Positions 42,817 through 53,556 of a DNA stretch of 64,000 bases are shown here, piece after piece. Source of the DNA: Streptomyces sp. LX-29 (GTDB lineage Bacteria; Actinomycetota; Actinomycetes; Streptomycetales; Streptomycetaceae); NCBI RefSeq assembly GCF_029541745.1, contig NZ_CP089746.1:3729559-3793558 (forward strand), read 5' to 3'. The first letter of the stretch is position 1. Each line of letters starts with the position of its first letter. Under the pieces are notes generated by a model. It ran no database searches and was not told where the DNA came from. It saw only the letters and a list, made by a program, of their open reading frames with translations. Made by a program: the position numbers and the translations under genes.

Positions 42817-43818
42817 TCAGTGCCCGACGGGGATGTGCTGGGTGCCTATCCGCTTGCGGAAGACCCAGTACGTCCACGCCTGGTAGGCCATGACCAGCGG
42901 CGTCATGATGAGCGCGACCCAGGTCATGATCTTGAGGGTGTACGGGCTGGAGGCCGCGTTCGACGCGGTCAGGCTCCAGGCGGGGTCGAGCGAGGAGGGC
43001 ATCACGTCGGGGAAGAGAGCGAGGAAGAGCATGCCGACGGCGGCCGCGATGGTCACCCCGGACAGGGCGAAGGCCCAGCCCTCGCGCCCCGCGCGGTTCA
43101 TCACCAGCGCCCCGGCCAGCGCCAGCACGGCGACACCGAGGGCGACCGCGCTGCGGCCGTTGCCGCCGTCGGCCTGGGTCCAGGCGAGGAAGGCCACCGC
43201 GAGCACCGCCGCCACCGGCCCCAGCACCCCGGCCTGGCGCCGGGCCCGGACCCGGATGTCGCCGACCGTCTTGAGCGCGGCGAAGACCGCGCCGTGGAAG
43301 GTGAAGAGCGCCAGCGTGGTGGCGCCGCCCAGCAGCGCGTACGGGTTCACCAGGTCCAGCAGGTCGCCGGCGTAGTTCTTGTCCGGCCCGATGGGCACCC
43401 CGCGCACCATGTTGGCGAAGGCCACGCCCCACAGGAAGGCGGGCACCAGCGAGCACCAGAAGATGGCGTGTTCCCAGTTGGTCTGCCAGCGCTCGTCGGT
43501 GCGCTTGTGCCGGTACTCGAAGGCGACGCCGCGCACGATCAGACAGACCAGGATGGCCAGCAGCGGCAGGTAGAAGCCGCTGAAGAGGGTGGCGTACCAG
43601 TCGGGGAAGGCGGCGAAGGTGGCCCCGGCCGCGGTCAGCAGCCACACCTCGTTGCCGTCCCAGACCGGCCCGATCGTGTTGATCAGGACGCGGCGCTCGG
43701 TGCGGCCCCGGGCCAGCGTCTTGGTCAGCACGCCGATGCCGAAGTCGAAGCCCTCGAGGAAGAAGTAGCCGATCCACAGGACGGCGATCAGCCCGAACCA
43801 GATGTCGTGAAGGTGCAT
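42817..43818 (-). CDS. cydB: Cytochrome bd ubiquinol/menaquinol oxidase subunit II
   Basis: A 333-residue membrane protein with eight to nine helices, starting MHLHDIWFGLIAVLWIGYFF. The family motifs EGFDFGIGVL and GPVWDGNEVWLLTAAGATFAAFPDWYA are present. CydB pairs with CydA in the high-affinity bd oxidase. The gene lies 34 bp after cydA and 12 bp before cydDC. Confidence 0.96.
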   Translation of the reverse strand: MHLHDIWFGLIAVLWIGYFFLEGFDFGIGVLTKTLARGRTERRVLINTIGPVWDGNEVWLLTAAGATFAAFPDWYATLFSGFYLPLLAILVCLIVRGVAFEYRHKRTDERWQTNWEHAIFWCSLVPAFLWGVAFANMVRGVPIGPDKNYAGDLLDLVNPYALLGGATTLALFTFHGAVFAALKTVGDIRVRARRQAGVLGPVAAVLAVAFLAWTQADGGNGRSAVALGVAVLALAGALVMNRAGREGWAFALSGVTIAAAVGMLFLALFPDVMPSSLDPAWSLTASNAASSPYTLKIMTWVALIMTPLVMAYQAWTYWVFRKRIGTQHIPVGH

Positions 43819-43852
43819 GGCCTGGTGTCTCCTTGCCCGGTCGTCCGGCCGC

Positions 43853-45457
43853 TCAGTACGCGAAGGTCATCGGTCGGTCGGCCTCGGCCGCCGCCTCGGC
43901 GGCGGAGGCCCCCGTGCCGCCGGGGCCGCCCGGCAGCCGCAGCCGGGGGTCCTTCGCCGGCGGCCGCTCGTCGACGTCCGGCCCGGCCTTGGCGGTCTTG
44001 GCCAGCAGCCGCACCTCGATCACCGCGAGCACGCCGTAGAGCAGGGTGAAGACGCCCATGGAGATCAGCACCTGGCCCTGGCCGACGCCGGGCGAGACCG
44101 CGTCGCCGGTCTTCATCAGCCCGTAGACCGCCCAGGGCTGACGGCCCATCTCGGTGAAGATCCAGCCGAAGGAGTTGGCGAGCAGCGGGAAGCCCATGGT
44201 GAGGATCCCCAGTCGCCAGGCCCAGGCGGTGAGGAAGGGGGTGAGCTCGCGGTTCTTGGTGAGCATCAGGCGCGGCACCTCGTCCTCGCCGGTGCGGAAC
44301 CGCGGCGCCAGCCACAGCTTCCTGCGGGTGGTCCACAGCCCGATGAGGCCGGCGGCGAAGGAGGTCATGCCGAAGCCGATCATCAGTCGGAAGCCCCAGA
44401 AGGCCATGAAGATGTCGGGGATGTAGTCCTCCGGCTCACCGCCGTAGAGCTCGGCCTCGCGCTCGGCGATGTCGTTGATGCCGGGCACGGGGTCGGTGAA
44501 GTTGTTGTGCGCGAGGAAGGAGAGGACGCCGGGTATCTCCAGCTCGGTGCTGTTGTGCCCCTCGCCGACCTCCCCGACGGCGAAGATCGCGAACGGCGCG
44601 GGTGCCTGGGTCTCCCACAGCGCCTCGGCGGCCGCCATCTTCATCGGCTGCTGTTCGAACATCACCTTGCCCAGCTGGTCGCCGCTGATCGCGGTGCCCA
44701 TGCCGGACAGCACGGCGATGACCAGGCCGACCCGCAGCGAGGAGCGCATGGCGCCGATCTGCTTCTTCTGCTTCTCGCCCAGCTCCCGGCCCCGGTCCTG
44801 CGCCCGCTTGGCGCGCCACAGGTGGAGCGAGGAGATGCCGACCATGAAGGCGGCGCCGGTGAGGAAGGCGGCGGTGAGGGTGTGGAAGACGACGACCAGG
44901 GTGGTGTTCTGGGTCAGCACCGCCCAGAAGTCGGTGAGCTGCGCCTTTCCGGTGGCCTTGTCGATGGTGTAGCCGACCGGGTGCTGCATCCAGGAGTTCG
45001 CGGCGAGGATGAAGTACGAGGACAGCACCGTGCCCATGGCCACGATCCAGATGCAGGCGCAGTGCAGCTTCTTCGGCAGCTTGTCCCAGCCGAAGATCCA
45101 CAGACCGATGAAGGTGGACTCGAAGAAGAAGGCGATCAGCGCCTCCATCGCCAGCGGGGCACCGAAGACGTCACCGACGAAGCGGGAGTAGTCCGACCAG
45201 TTCATGCCGAACTGGAACTCCTGCACGATGCCGGTGACCACCCCCATCGCGATGTTGATCAGGAAGAGCTTTCCCCAGAACTTCGTCGCGTGGAAGTACT
45301 TCTCCTTGCCCGTGCGCACCCACGCGGTCTCCAGCCCGGCCGTGATCGCGGCCAGGCTGATCGTGAGCGGGACGAAGAGGAAGTGATAGACGGTCGTGAT
45401 GCCGAACTGCCATCTCGCCAGCGTCTCCGGCGCCAGGGCCAGGGTCACCGTATCCAC
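43853..45457 (-). CDS. cydA: Cytochrome bd oxidase subunit I
   Basis: A 534-residue heme-bearing subunit reducing O2 with quinol. GTG 45457 has GGAGAG six bases upstream. Near the N-terminus, RWQFGITTVYHFLFVPLTI holds the heme b595 His; helices, the quinol-oxidation loop (VGEVGEGHNSTELEIPG, LAHNNFTDPVPG) and FGWIFTEMGRQPWAVYGLM follow. The loop length fits the short-Q-loop subclass usual in actinobacteria. It is the first gene of the Rex-controlled operon. Confidence 0.97.
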   Translation of the reverse strand: MDTVTLALAPETLARWQFGITTVYHFLFVPLTISLAAITAGLETAWVRTGKEKYFHATKFWGKLFLINIAMGVVTGIVQEFQFGMNWSDYSRFVGDVFGAPLAMEALIAFFFESTFIGLWIFGWDKLPKKLHCACIWIVAMGTVLSSYFILAANSWMQHPVGYTIDKATGKAQLTDFWAVLTQNTTLVVVFHTLTAAFLTGAAFMVGISSLHLWRAKRAQDRGRELGEKQKKQIGAMRSSLRVGLVIAVLSGMGTAISGDQLGKVMFEQQPMKMAAAEALWETQAPAPFAIFAVGEVGEGHNSTELEIPGVLSFLAHNNFTDPVPGINDIAEREAELYGGEPEDYIPDIFMAFWGFRLMIGFGMTSFAAGLIGLWTTRRKLWLAPRFRTGEDEVPRLMLTKNRELTPFLTAWAWRLGILTMGFPLLANSFGWIFTEMGRQPWAVYGLMKTGDAVSPGVGQGQVLISMGVFTLLYGVLAVIEVRLLAKTAKAGPDVDERPPAKDPRLRLPGGPGGTGASAAEAAAEADRPMTFAY

Positions 45458-45547
45458 GCAGGACTCTCCTTACCGTCGTGCCCTCCGCCCCCGCACCCCT
45501 CGTGACACACGACTATGTCCGCACAAAGAGGGACGAAACACGGAGCT

Positions 45548-45563
45548 TGTGAACGCGTTCACA
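45548..45563. promoter_or_regulatory. Rex operator upstream of cydA
   Basis: TGTGAACGCGTTCACA, a perfect 16-bp palindrome matching the known S. coelicolor Rex site TGTGAACNNNTTCACA, lies about 90 bp before the cydA start. Rex represses cyd genes when NADH/NAD+ is low and releases them when oxygen becomes limiting. The rest of 45458-45929 has no gene: its left part is the cyd promoter/leader, and 45660-45929 is GC-rich spacer. Confidence 0.93.
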
Positions 45564-45929
45564 TTCACAAGCAATTATGGCGCACCCGGATTCGCCCCTT
45601 TCCACCGGGGGGTCGCAAGGGCCGAACGGGCCAATGTGAGAGTGTGGAAAGGTTGAGCCGAAAAAGACCGACCGAAACCGGTCGGTTCCCACCGGCTCGT
45701 TCCGCCGCGTCCGGCGGCTCACTCCGTCGCGCGTCGGCGGCTCGATCCGCCGCACGCCACCGCGCGCCCCGCGCCGTGCGCCGCGCGACGCCGTCCCCCC
45801 TGGCCGGGCCCGCCCCCTCGGGTGACTCGCCCGGCCCGCCACCCCCGTCAACGCCGACGAGGGCCGCCGCGCGACGCGACGACCCTCGATCACCGGGGTA
45901 CGAGAGCGACCTCTCGCCCACCCTGGGTG

Positions 45930-47009
45930 CTACATGGCCTTGCGGAACTCCTCCGCCGCCCGCAGGAAGATGTCGTTCGCCTCGACCTCGCCGATCGTGA
46001 TGCGCACACCGTCGCCCGGGTACGGACGGACGATCACGCCCGCCTTCTCACAGGCCGCCGCGAAGTCCGCGGTGCGCTCGCCCAGCCGCAGGAAGACGAA
46101 GTTGGCCTGCGACTCGGGCACCGTCCAGCCCTGTCCGACGAGCGCCTCGTAGACCCGGGCCCGCTCCGCCACCAGTGCCTCGACCCGCTCCCACAGCGCC
46201 TCCTCGCTGCGCAGCGAGGCGATCGCCGCCTCCTGGGCGATGTGGCTCACTCCGAAGGGGACCGCCGTCTTGCGCAGCGCCGCGGCGACCGGCTCGTGCG
46301 CGATCGCGAAGCCGATACGCAGTCCGGCCAGCCCGTACGCCTTGGAGAAGGTGCGCAGCACGCAGACGTTCGGCCGGTCCCGGTAGAGGTCGACGCCGTT
46401 GGGGACCTGCGGGTCGCGGATGAACTCCAGGTACGCCTCGTCCAGCACCACCAGGATGTCCGAGGGGACCCGGTCGAGGAATCGTTCCAGCTCCTCGCGG
46501 TGGAGCACGGTGCCGGTCGGGTTGTTCGGGTTGCAGACGAAAATGAGCCGGGTGCGGTCGGTGATCGCGGCCGCCATCGCGTCCAGATCGTGCGCCTCGC
46601 CCTCGGTGAGCGGCACCTGGACCGAGGTGGCCCCCGCGATCTGGGTGATGATCGGGTACGCCTCGAAGGACCGCCAGGCGTAGAGCACCTCGTCGCCCGG
46701 ACCGGCCGTCGCCTGCACCAGCTGCTGCGCGACACCGACCGAGCCGGTGCCGGTGGCGATGTGCTCCGCCGGTACGCCGAAGCGCTCGGCGAGCTCGGCG
46801 ACCAGGGCCGTGCAGGCCAGGTCGGGGTAGCGGTTGATGGTGCCGGCGGCGCGCGTCGCCTGCTCCAGCACCCCCGGCAGCGGCGGGTACGGGTTCTCGT
46901 TGGAGGACAGCTTGAAGCTCACCGGGCCGTCGGCGGCCGCCGGCTTGCCGGGCTTGTACGTCGGAATGCCATCCAGCGCAGGGCGCAGCTTGGGGCTCTT
47001 CTCAGACAC
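45930..47009 (-). CDS. hisC: Histidinol-phosphate/aromatic aminotransferase
   Basis: A 359-residue class I/II PLP aminotransferase. [11 protein letters not shown] (substrate loop), [11 protein letters not shown] (Asn ligand), LDEAYLEF, and [14 protein letters not shown] with the PLP-binding Lys are all present. Homologues at this position are annotated as HisC or as a phenylalanine aminotransferase (Pat); the two activities cannot be separated by sequence here. GTG 47009 has GAGGAGG upstream. It is upstream of cydA on the same strand but separated from it by about 470 bp. Confidence 0.9.
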   Translation of the reverse strand: MSEKSPKLRPALDGIPTYKPGKPAAADGPVSFKLSSNENPYPPLPGVLEQATRAAGTINRYPDLACTALVAELAERFGVPAEHIATGTGSVGVAQQLVQATAGPGDEVLYAWRSFEAYPIITQIAGATSVQVPLTEGEAHDLDAMAAAITDRTRLIFVCNPNNPTGTVLHREELERFLDRVPSDILVVLDEAYLEFIRDPQVPNGVDLYRDRPNVCVLRTFSKAYGLAGLRIGFAIAHEPVAAALRKTAVPFGVSHIAQEAAIASLRSEEALWERVEALVAERARVYEALVGQGWTVPESQANFVFLRLGERTADFAAACEKAGVIVRPYPGDGVRITIGEVEANDIFLRAAEEFRKAM

Positions 47010-47423
47010 CGCAGGTCCTCCTCGACCGTTCCGAGCACATCAGCACATCAATACTGCACACCTTAAGAGGATTCCCGGCTGCTCCGTAAGGACCAAAGGT
47101 CCAGGGATCCGGGGACCGGCGACACGCACCGGGTCGGGTGGCAGGAGACGCGAGGGCGCGGACCCGGCGCTCCCCGCGCGCTTCCGTGCGCGGGTGGCGG
47201 AAGCGGTGGCGCGCTTCACCCGTGCAGGTGAGTTGAGACCTCTTCGAAACATGGACCAATCGCCAGGTGTAGATATGCCAGGGGCCTCCGGAGGCTTACC
47301 TATTCTTCCAACTGCCTGCATTTCCAAGGTAGTTAGCGCAAGCGGTCTTGCAGAATCGTGCCTTCCCAGGGCCGTTTGGGGGACCCCGCAGACCTGCCAC
47401 CCGAGCCCTACTATCGGCTCGCC
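47010..47423. other. Divergent promoter region between hisC and LacI-type gene
   Basis: About 410 bp without a supported gene. The segment 47280-47360 is clearly more AT-rich than average and includes GCAAG-CGGT-CTTGC (47339-47352), a possible LacI-type autoregulatory operator 70 bp before the LacI gene. Promoters of both divergent genes should be here. Confidence 0.4.
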
Positions 47424-48524
47424 ATGACAGCAGCAGGGAAGCACCAGGTGAGCCGGTCGGCCGGCCGCCGGTTGGGGCGGGCGGGCATCCGGGACGTGGC
47501 CGCCGCAGCCGGTGTCTCGATCACGACTGTCTCCGACGCGCTCAACGGCAAGGGCCGGCTCCCGGACGCCACCCGCCGCCATGTCCGCGAGGTCGCCGAC
47601 CGACTGGGCTACCGCCCGTCGGCGGCTGCCCGCACGCTCCGTACCGGCAAGTCAGGGCTCATCGGCCTGACCGTGACGACCTACGGGGATGAACCTTTCA
47701 CCTTCACCGAATTCGCCTATTTCGCGGAGATGGCCAGGGCCGCCACCTCCGCGGCCCTGGCCCGCGGCTACGCCCTCGTCATCCTCCCCGCCACCTCCCG
47801 CCACGACGTGTGGTCCAACGTCGCCCTCGACGGCACCGTGGTCATCGACCCCTCCGACCACGACCCGGTCGTGGCCGAGCTGCTGCGCCAGGGCATCCCG
47901 GTGGTGAGCGACGGCCGCCCGGCCGGCACCCTGCCGGTCACGGCCTGGGTCGACAACGACCACGAGGCCGCGGTGGAGGGGCTCCTCGACCACCTCGCGG
48001 ACGCCGGGGCCCGCCGCATCGGGCTGCTCACCGGGACCACGACCGACACCTACACCCGGCTCTCCACCACGGCGTATCTCAACTGGTGCCGCCGGGTCGG
48101 CCAGGACCCGGTGTACGAGGAGTACCCGGCCCACGACCCGTGCGCCGGGGCCGTCGCCGCCGACCGGCTGCTCGCCCGCCCCGATCGGCCCGACGCCGTA
48201 TACGGCCTGTTCGATCCCAACGGCACCGATCTGCTCGCCGCCGCCCGGCGCTACGGGCTGCGGGTCCCGGACGACCTGTTGCTGGTGTGCTGCAGCGAGT
48301 CGGCGGTCTACGCCAACACCGAGCCGCCCATCACCACCCTGTCGCTCAAGCCGCGCCGGATCGGCACCGCCGTGGTCCAGCTGCTGATCGACGCCATCGA
48401 GGGGCTGGACAGCGAGCGCCCGGTGGAGCAGGTGATACCGACCGAGCTGATGGTGCGCACCTCCTCCCAGCGTCGGCCGCCGCGCACCACGATCAGCCCG
48501 CAACGGGGCCCCGCGGGCGACTGA
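47424..48524 (+). CDS. LacI-family transcriptional regulator
   Basis: A 366-residue repressor starting MTAAGKHQVSRSAGRRLG. The LacI helix-turn-helix and hinge are seen in GIRDVAAAAGVSITTVSDAL and LPDATRRHVREVADRLGYRPSAAARTLR. The remaining 280 residues form the periplasmic-binding-protein-like sensor domain with typical FDPNGTDLLAAAR and PITTLSLKPRRIG. No sugar genes are adjacent, so its regulon lies elsewhere or it controls itself. Confidence 0.9.
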   Translation: MTAAGKHQVSRSAGRRLGRAGIRDVAAAAGVSITTVSDALNGKGRLPDATRRHVREVADRLGYRPSAAARTLRTGKSGLIGLTVTTYGDEPFTFTEFAYFAEMARAATSAALARGYALVILPATSRHDVWSNVALDGTVVIDPSDHDPVVAELLRQGIPVVSDGRPAGTLPVTAWVDNDHEAAVEGLLDHLADAGARRIGLLTGTTTDTYTRLSTTAYLNWCRRVGQDPVYEEYPAHDPCAGAVAADRLLARPDRPDAVYGLFDPNGTDLLAAARRYGLRVPDDLLLVCCSESAVYANTEPPITTLSLKPRRIGTAVVQLLIDAIEGLDSERPVEQVIPTELMVRTSSQRRPPRTTISPQRGPAGD

Positions 48525-48761
48525 CGGCACGGCGAGCGAGCCTCGGACCGGCTCCCGGACCTGCTGGGGACCGGGCTCCGGGACAGGTCCCCGGATCGGG
48601 CCGCCGGCTCGTCCGCGTGCCCGGGCGGTGGGGTTCCGGGAGGTCCGCCGGGGACGCCGTGGCGCGTCCCGGGCCCGCCCCGTGGGACGGACGCGCGGCC
48701 TTCGGGCGGCTGACGGCCGGCCGGGCGAAGCCGGACTAGAGTCGGAGCGGACCCGCCTACC

Positions 48762-48855
48762 GGGCCAATTCGGGAGAAAACACCGGCCGAGTGGAGCCTC
48801 ACCTCGATTGACGGCACCCTGGTGCGTCACAAGCCCTGACGGTCATTCCTATGAT
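48762..48855 (+). promoter_or_regulatory. Promoter region of phosphoesterase gene with shared 14-mer
   Basis: GGGCCAATTCGGGA (48762-48775), then GAAAACACC, is shared with the region upstream of the membrane-protein gene (50526-50539). A good -10 element TATGAT is at 48850-48855, about 78 bp before the phosphoesterase start; its -35 is poor, which may indicate an activator. The rest of the 48525-48932 spacer shows no gene. Confidence 0.4.
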
Positions 48856-48932
48856 GGGCGGACGACACCGTGGACCGCCCTCGACCAGGCACGGTCCACA
48901 AGGTGCACGGCGGCGCGATGGTGGAGGGGTCG

Positions 48933-50477
48933 ATGACTCAGGGGGCCGGTCTGGGACCCACGGCACGGACCACGGCGGACGTTCCGCCCGTACCCGCGTA
49001 CGCCGCGTCGCCCGCGCCCGTACCCCCGCCCGTGCGCCCGCGCCCTTATGCCACCACCGAGCCCCGCGCCACCTCGCCGCAGCCACCCCATCCGGTGCCG
49101 CCGGCGGAGTACGCCTCCCCGGCCGGTGACCAGCCCGCGCCCGCCCGGCCGACCGCGGAGCACGCCGCCGCGCGACAGCCCGCGGCGGAGCACGCCCCCG
49201 CGCACCAGCCCGTGACGGAGCACGCCGCCGCGCGACAGTCCGCGACGGAGCACCCGCACGCCCAGCGCCCCACCGCTCAGCCGTCCGTCGCGGAGCACAC
49301 CCACGCGCCGCACCAGGCCGCCGGCCAGCCGCACCCGCACCACCCGGCTCCGGAGCCCGCGGCACCGCCCCGGCACCCGGACGCCGAGCAGCCGCGGCCC
49401 GTCGTCGCGGAGCACCCGCACCACTCCGAGCACCCGCCCGTGGCCCCTGCCTCGCAGCCCCCGCGCCCCGAGCACCGGGAGCCGGAGTACGTCGAGCCCG
49501 CCGAGTACACCCCCACCGAGCGCAGCCTGCCGCTGATGGGCCCGGGCCACACGCTGCCGGACACCCCGCTGGTGCCGCCGGGGGGCCTCCCGGACCGCCC
49601 GACGGTGACCCTCACCCCGGTGCCCGACCCGGCCCGCGGCGCCGCACCCGAGGGCCCCGGCCCGCTGTACGTCGTCGGCGATGTGCACGGCTACCACGAC
49701 GAGCTGCGCGAGGCGCTGGCCGCCGAGGGGCTCATCGACGCCAAGGGCGACTGGGCCGCGGGCAACACCCGGCTGTGGTTCCTCGGCGACTTCACCGACC
49801 GCGGCCCGGACGGCATCGGCGTCATCGACCTCGTGATGCAGCTGTCCGCCCAGGCCGCCGCGGCCGGCGGCTACTGCAAGGCGCTCATGGGCAACCACGA
49901 GCTGCTGCTGCTGGGGGCCAAGCGGTTCGGCGACACCCCGGTCAACTCCGGTGCCGGAACCGCCTCGTTCCAGGCCGCCTGGCTGCTCAACGGCGGCCAG
50001 CGCACCGACATGGAGCGACTCCAGGACCACCACCTGCAGTGGATGGCGCGGCTGGACGCGATGGCCGAGGAGGACGACCACCTGCTGGTGCACTCCGACA
50101 CCACCGCCTACCTCGAGTACGGCGACTCCATCGAGGCCGTCAACGACGCGGTGACCGAGGCGCTGCAGCGCAGCGACGCCGACGAGTGCTGGGAGCTGTT
50201 CCGCAAGTTCACCAAGCGGTTCGCCTTCCGCGACGAGGAGGCGGGGCCGCAGGCGGTGCGGGAGCTGCTGGAGACCTACGGCGGCCGCCGGCTGGTCCAC
50301 GGCCACAGCCCGATCCCGTACCTGCTCGGCGAGGTCGGTTCGGAGGACGGCGAGGACGACGGCGCACCCTCCGTGGACGGTCCGCACGTCTACGCCGACG
50401 ACCTCGTGGTGGCGATGGACGGCGGCGTCACGATGGCCGGAAAGCTGCTGGTCGCGCAACTTCCCCTGGCCGGCTGA
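48933..50477 (+). CDS. Calcineurin-like metallophosphoesterase with His/Pro-rich N-terminus
   Basis: About 514 residues. ATG 48933 is chosen because GGAG lies six bases upstream; ATG 48918 is an alternative. Residues 1-240 are disordered, Pro/Ala/His-rich, with repeats such as AEHAAARQPAAEHAPAHQP that could bind metal. The catalytic domain follows: VVGDVHGYHDEL, FLGDFTDRGPDG and MGNHELLLLG (three metallophosphoesterase motifs), then LVHSDT and VHGHSPIPY. It resembles PPP-type serine/threonine phosphatases and may dephosphorylate proteins, but the substrate is unknown. Confidence 0.85.
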   Translation: MTQGAGLGPTARTTADVPPVPAYAASPAPVPPPVRPRPYATTEPRATSPQPPHPVPPAEYASPAGDQPAPARPTAEHAAARQPAAEHAPAHQPVTEHAAARQSATEHPHAQRPTAQPSVAEHTHAPHQAAGQPHPHHPAPEPAAPPRHPDAEQPRPVVAEHPHHSEHPPVAPASQPPRPEHREPEYVEPAEYTPTERSLPLMGPGHTLPDTPLVPPGGLPDRPTVTLTPVPDPARGAAPEGPGPLYVVGDVHGYHDELREALAAEGLIDAKGDWAAGNTRLWFLGDFTDRGPDGIGVIDLVMQLSAQAAAAGGYCKALMGNHELLLLGAKRFGDTPVNSGAGTASFQAAWLLNGGQRTDMERLQDHHLQWMARLDAMAEEDDHLLVHSDTTAYLEYGDSIEAVNDAVTEALQRSDADECWELFRKFTKRFAFRDEEAGPQAVRELLETYGGRRLVHGHSPIPYLLGEVGSEDGEDDGAPSVDGPHVYADDLVVAMDGGVTMAGKLLVAQLPLAG

Positions 50478-50525
50478 GGATTCGACGGAAGGCCGTGGGG
50501 GCGGGCGGGGAGTTCCACCCGGGCG

Positions 50526-50539
50526 GGGCCAATTCGGGA
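50526..50539 (+). promoter_or_regulatory. Second copy of the GGGCCAATTCGGGA motif
   Basis: An exact 14-mer identical to 48762-48775 and likewise followed by AAACACC, 133 bp before the start of the downstream membrane-protein gene. The conserved sequence at two consecutive promoters suggests a shared transcription factor or alternative sigma factor. Confidence 0.4.
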
Positions 50540-50671
50540 AACACCCTGTCACCCCGTCCCGGATCCGCTCTACCATCGGCTTATCCGTAGCAAGGCTCTC
50601 CTCCGTTTCCGCCCCACTGCCCGGCACCACCCGGCCGGCACCAAGGCCCTACGGAGCATCGGGGGATCCAT

Positions 50672-51550
50672 ATGAACAGCGCTCCGCACCTGCTGAAGGA
50701 GGACCGCCCGGAATTCGAGCGCGTCCTCAACGAGGCACTGCGTTCCGCGGACCGTCACCCTGAGCTGGCCGCCATGGGAGAACGGCTCACCACCGCACAG
50801 CTGCGCACCATGGCGCTCAGCGCCTCCGCCGCCATTTCCGCGTGCGCGGCCAACGAGTACCAGGCGTATGTGGAAATGCGCGAGCGTTTCCGCGCGCCCG
50901 CGCCGCGCGGTCCGCACCCCGCCGAGGGCGGTGGCGGCTCGTCCGACCCGGAGGGCGACGCGGCGCCGGGCCTCGGGAGCGGCCCCGATCCCGGTCCCGG
51001 TCCCGGTCCCGGGATAGTGGCCGTGGTGGCCGTGCTGGCGCCGGTGCTGGCCGGCGCCGCCTCGGTGATCTTCCTCATCTTCGGCTATGCGCTGCGGATG
51101 ATCCACCCCGTGCCCTCCATCGCCCAGCCGATGGTCACCGCCGGCTGGCTGTTCGCCGCCCTCACCGCGGCGGGCATCCTGCTCGCCGCGGTCGGCCTGC
51201 TGCTCACGGCGGTGCGCAACGGCGCCAGCGCGATCCGCGGCGCGGCGGCCCTGGAGCGGGCGGAGGAGGTGGCGCGGGCCAGAGAGACCTGGCGCCGGGC
51301 GCTGCTGGAGCGCGGCGTGCTGCCGTTCCTGCACGAGGCCCTGACGGAGGCCGCCGCGTCCCCACCTTCCGCGGCGGCCTCCCCGCACCCTCCCCGCTCG
51401 GCGGAGGGCGCCGGCCGCACCCCCCACCTGGGCTACTCCCGTCCCGGCTTCAGCACCGACGGCGATGGCAGCCCCACCACCCGTCCCCGCTTCAGCAGTC
51501 CGGACTTCACCAGCCCCGACTTCGGGGGCCCGGAGCACGGACCGGAATGA
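50672..51550 (+). CDS. Membrane protein with proline-rich tail, unknown function
   Basis: A 292-residue protein starting MNSAPHLLKEDRPEFERVLN, with GGGGGA upstream. The N-terminal 70 residues are helical and charged. A Gly/Pro linker (GPDPGPGPGPG) leads to two membrane helices (about residues 112-135 and 150-175). A charged amphipathic segment (LERAEEVARARETWRRALLE) and a Ser/Pro/Phe-rich tail with FSSPDFTSPDFGG follow. This could be a phosphorylation or docking tail. I do not recognise a named family. Confidence 0.72.
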   Translation: MNSAPHLLKEDRPEFERVLNEALRSADRHPELAAMGERLTTAQLRTMALSASAAISACAANEYQAYVEMRERFRAPAPRGPHPAEGGGGSSDPEGDAAPGLGSGPDPGPGPGPGIVAVVAVLAPVLAGAASVIFLIFGYALRMIHPVPSIAQPMVTAGWLFAALTAAGILLAAVGLLLTAVRNGASAIRGAAALERAEEVARARETWRRALLERGVLPFLHEALTEAAASPPSAAASPHPPRSAEGAGRTPHLGYSRPGFSTDGDGSPTTRPRFSSPDFTSPDFGGPEHGPE

Positions 51551-51558
51551 CGGAAGGA

Positions 51559-51591
51559 CCCGAAGTCGCCTTCCTGTAAGGCGACTTCGGG
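51559..51591. terminator. Strong bidirectional hairpin between membrane-protein gene and thiC
   Basis: CCCGAAGTCGCCTT (51559-51572) and AAGGCGACTTCGGG (51578-51591) form a perfect 14-bp stem with a 5-nt loop. It lies between convergent stops (51550 and 51608) and can end transcription in both directions. Confidence 0.85.
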
Positions 51592-51607
51592 CCGCCCACT
51601 CCGCGCG

Positions 51608-53482
<1,875 letters not shown>

Positions 53483-53494
53483 AAAGGTGCCCCA

Positions 53495-53522
53495 ACGCTA
53501 ACGGTTGCTCCGGCGTGCTGAA
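53495..53522 (-). promoter_or_regulatory. Probable thiC promoter
   Basis: On the minus strand TTCAGC (53517-53522) and TAGCGT (53495-53500) are 16 bp apart. Transcription would start near 53488, just before the riboswitch. The YibE/F gene starts at 53557 on the other strand. Confidence 0.4.
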
Positions 53523-53556
53523 CAGGGGGATGGACTTTCCTTGCGATGATCGAACG

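Noticed and set aside
40690..44049. A 1119-residue open frame on the plus strand
   Set aside because: Antisense to cydDC and cydB, which have full motif sets; no ribosome site or domain.
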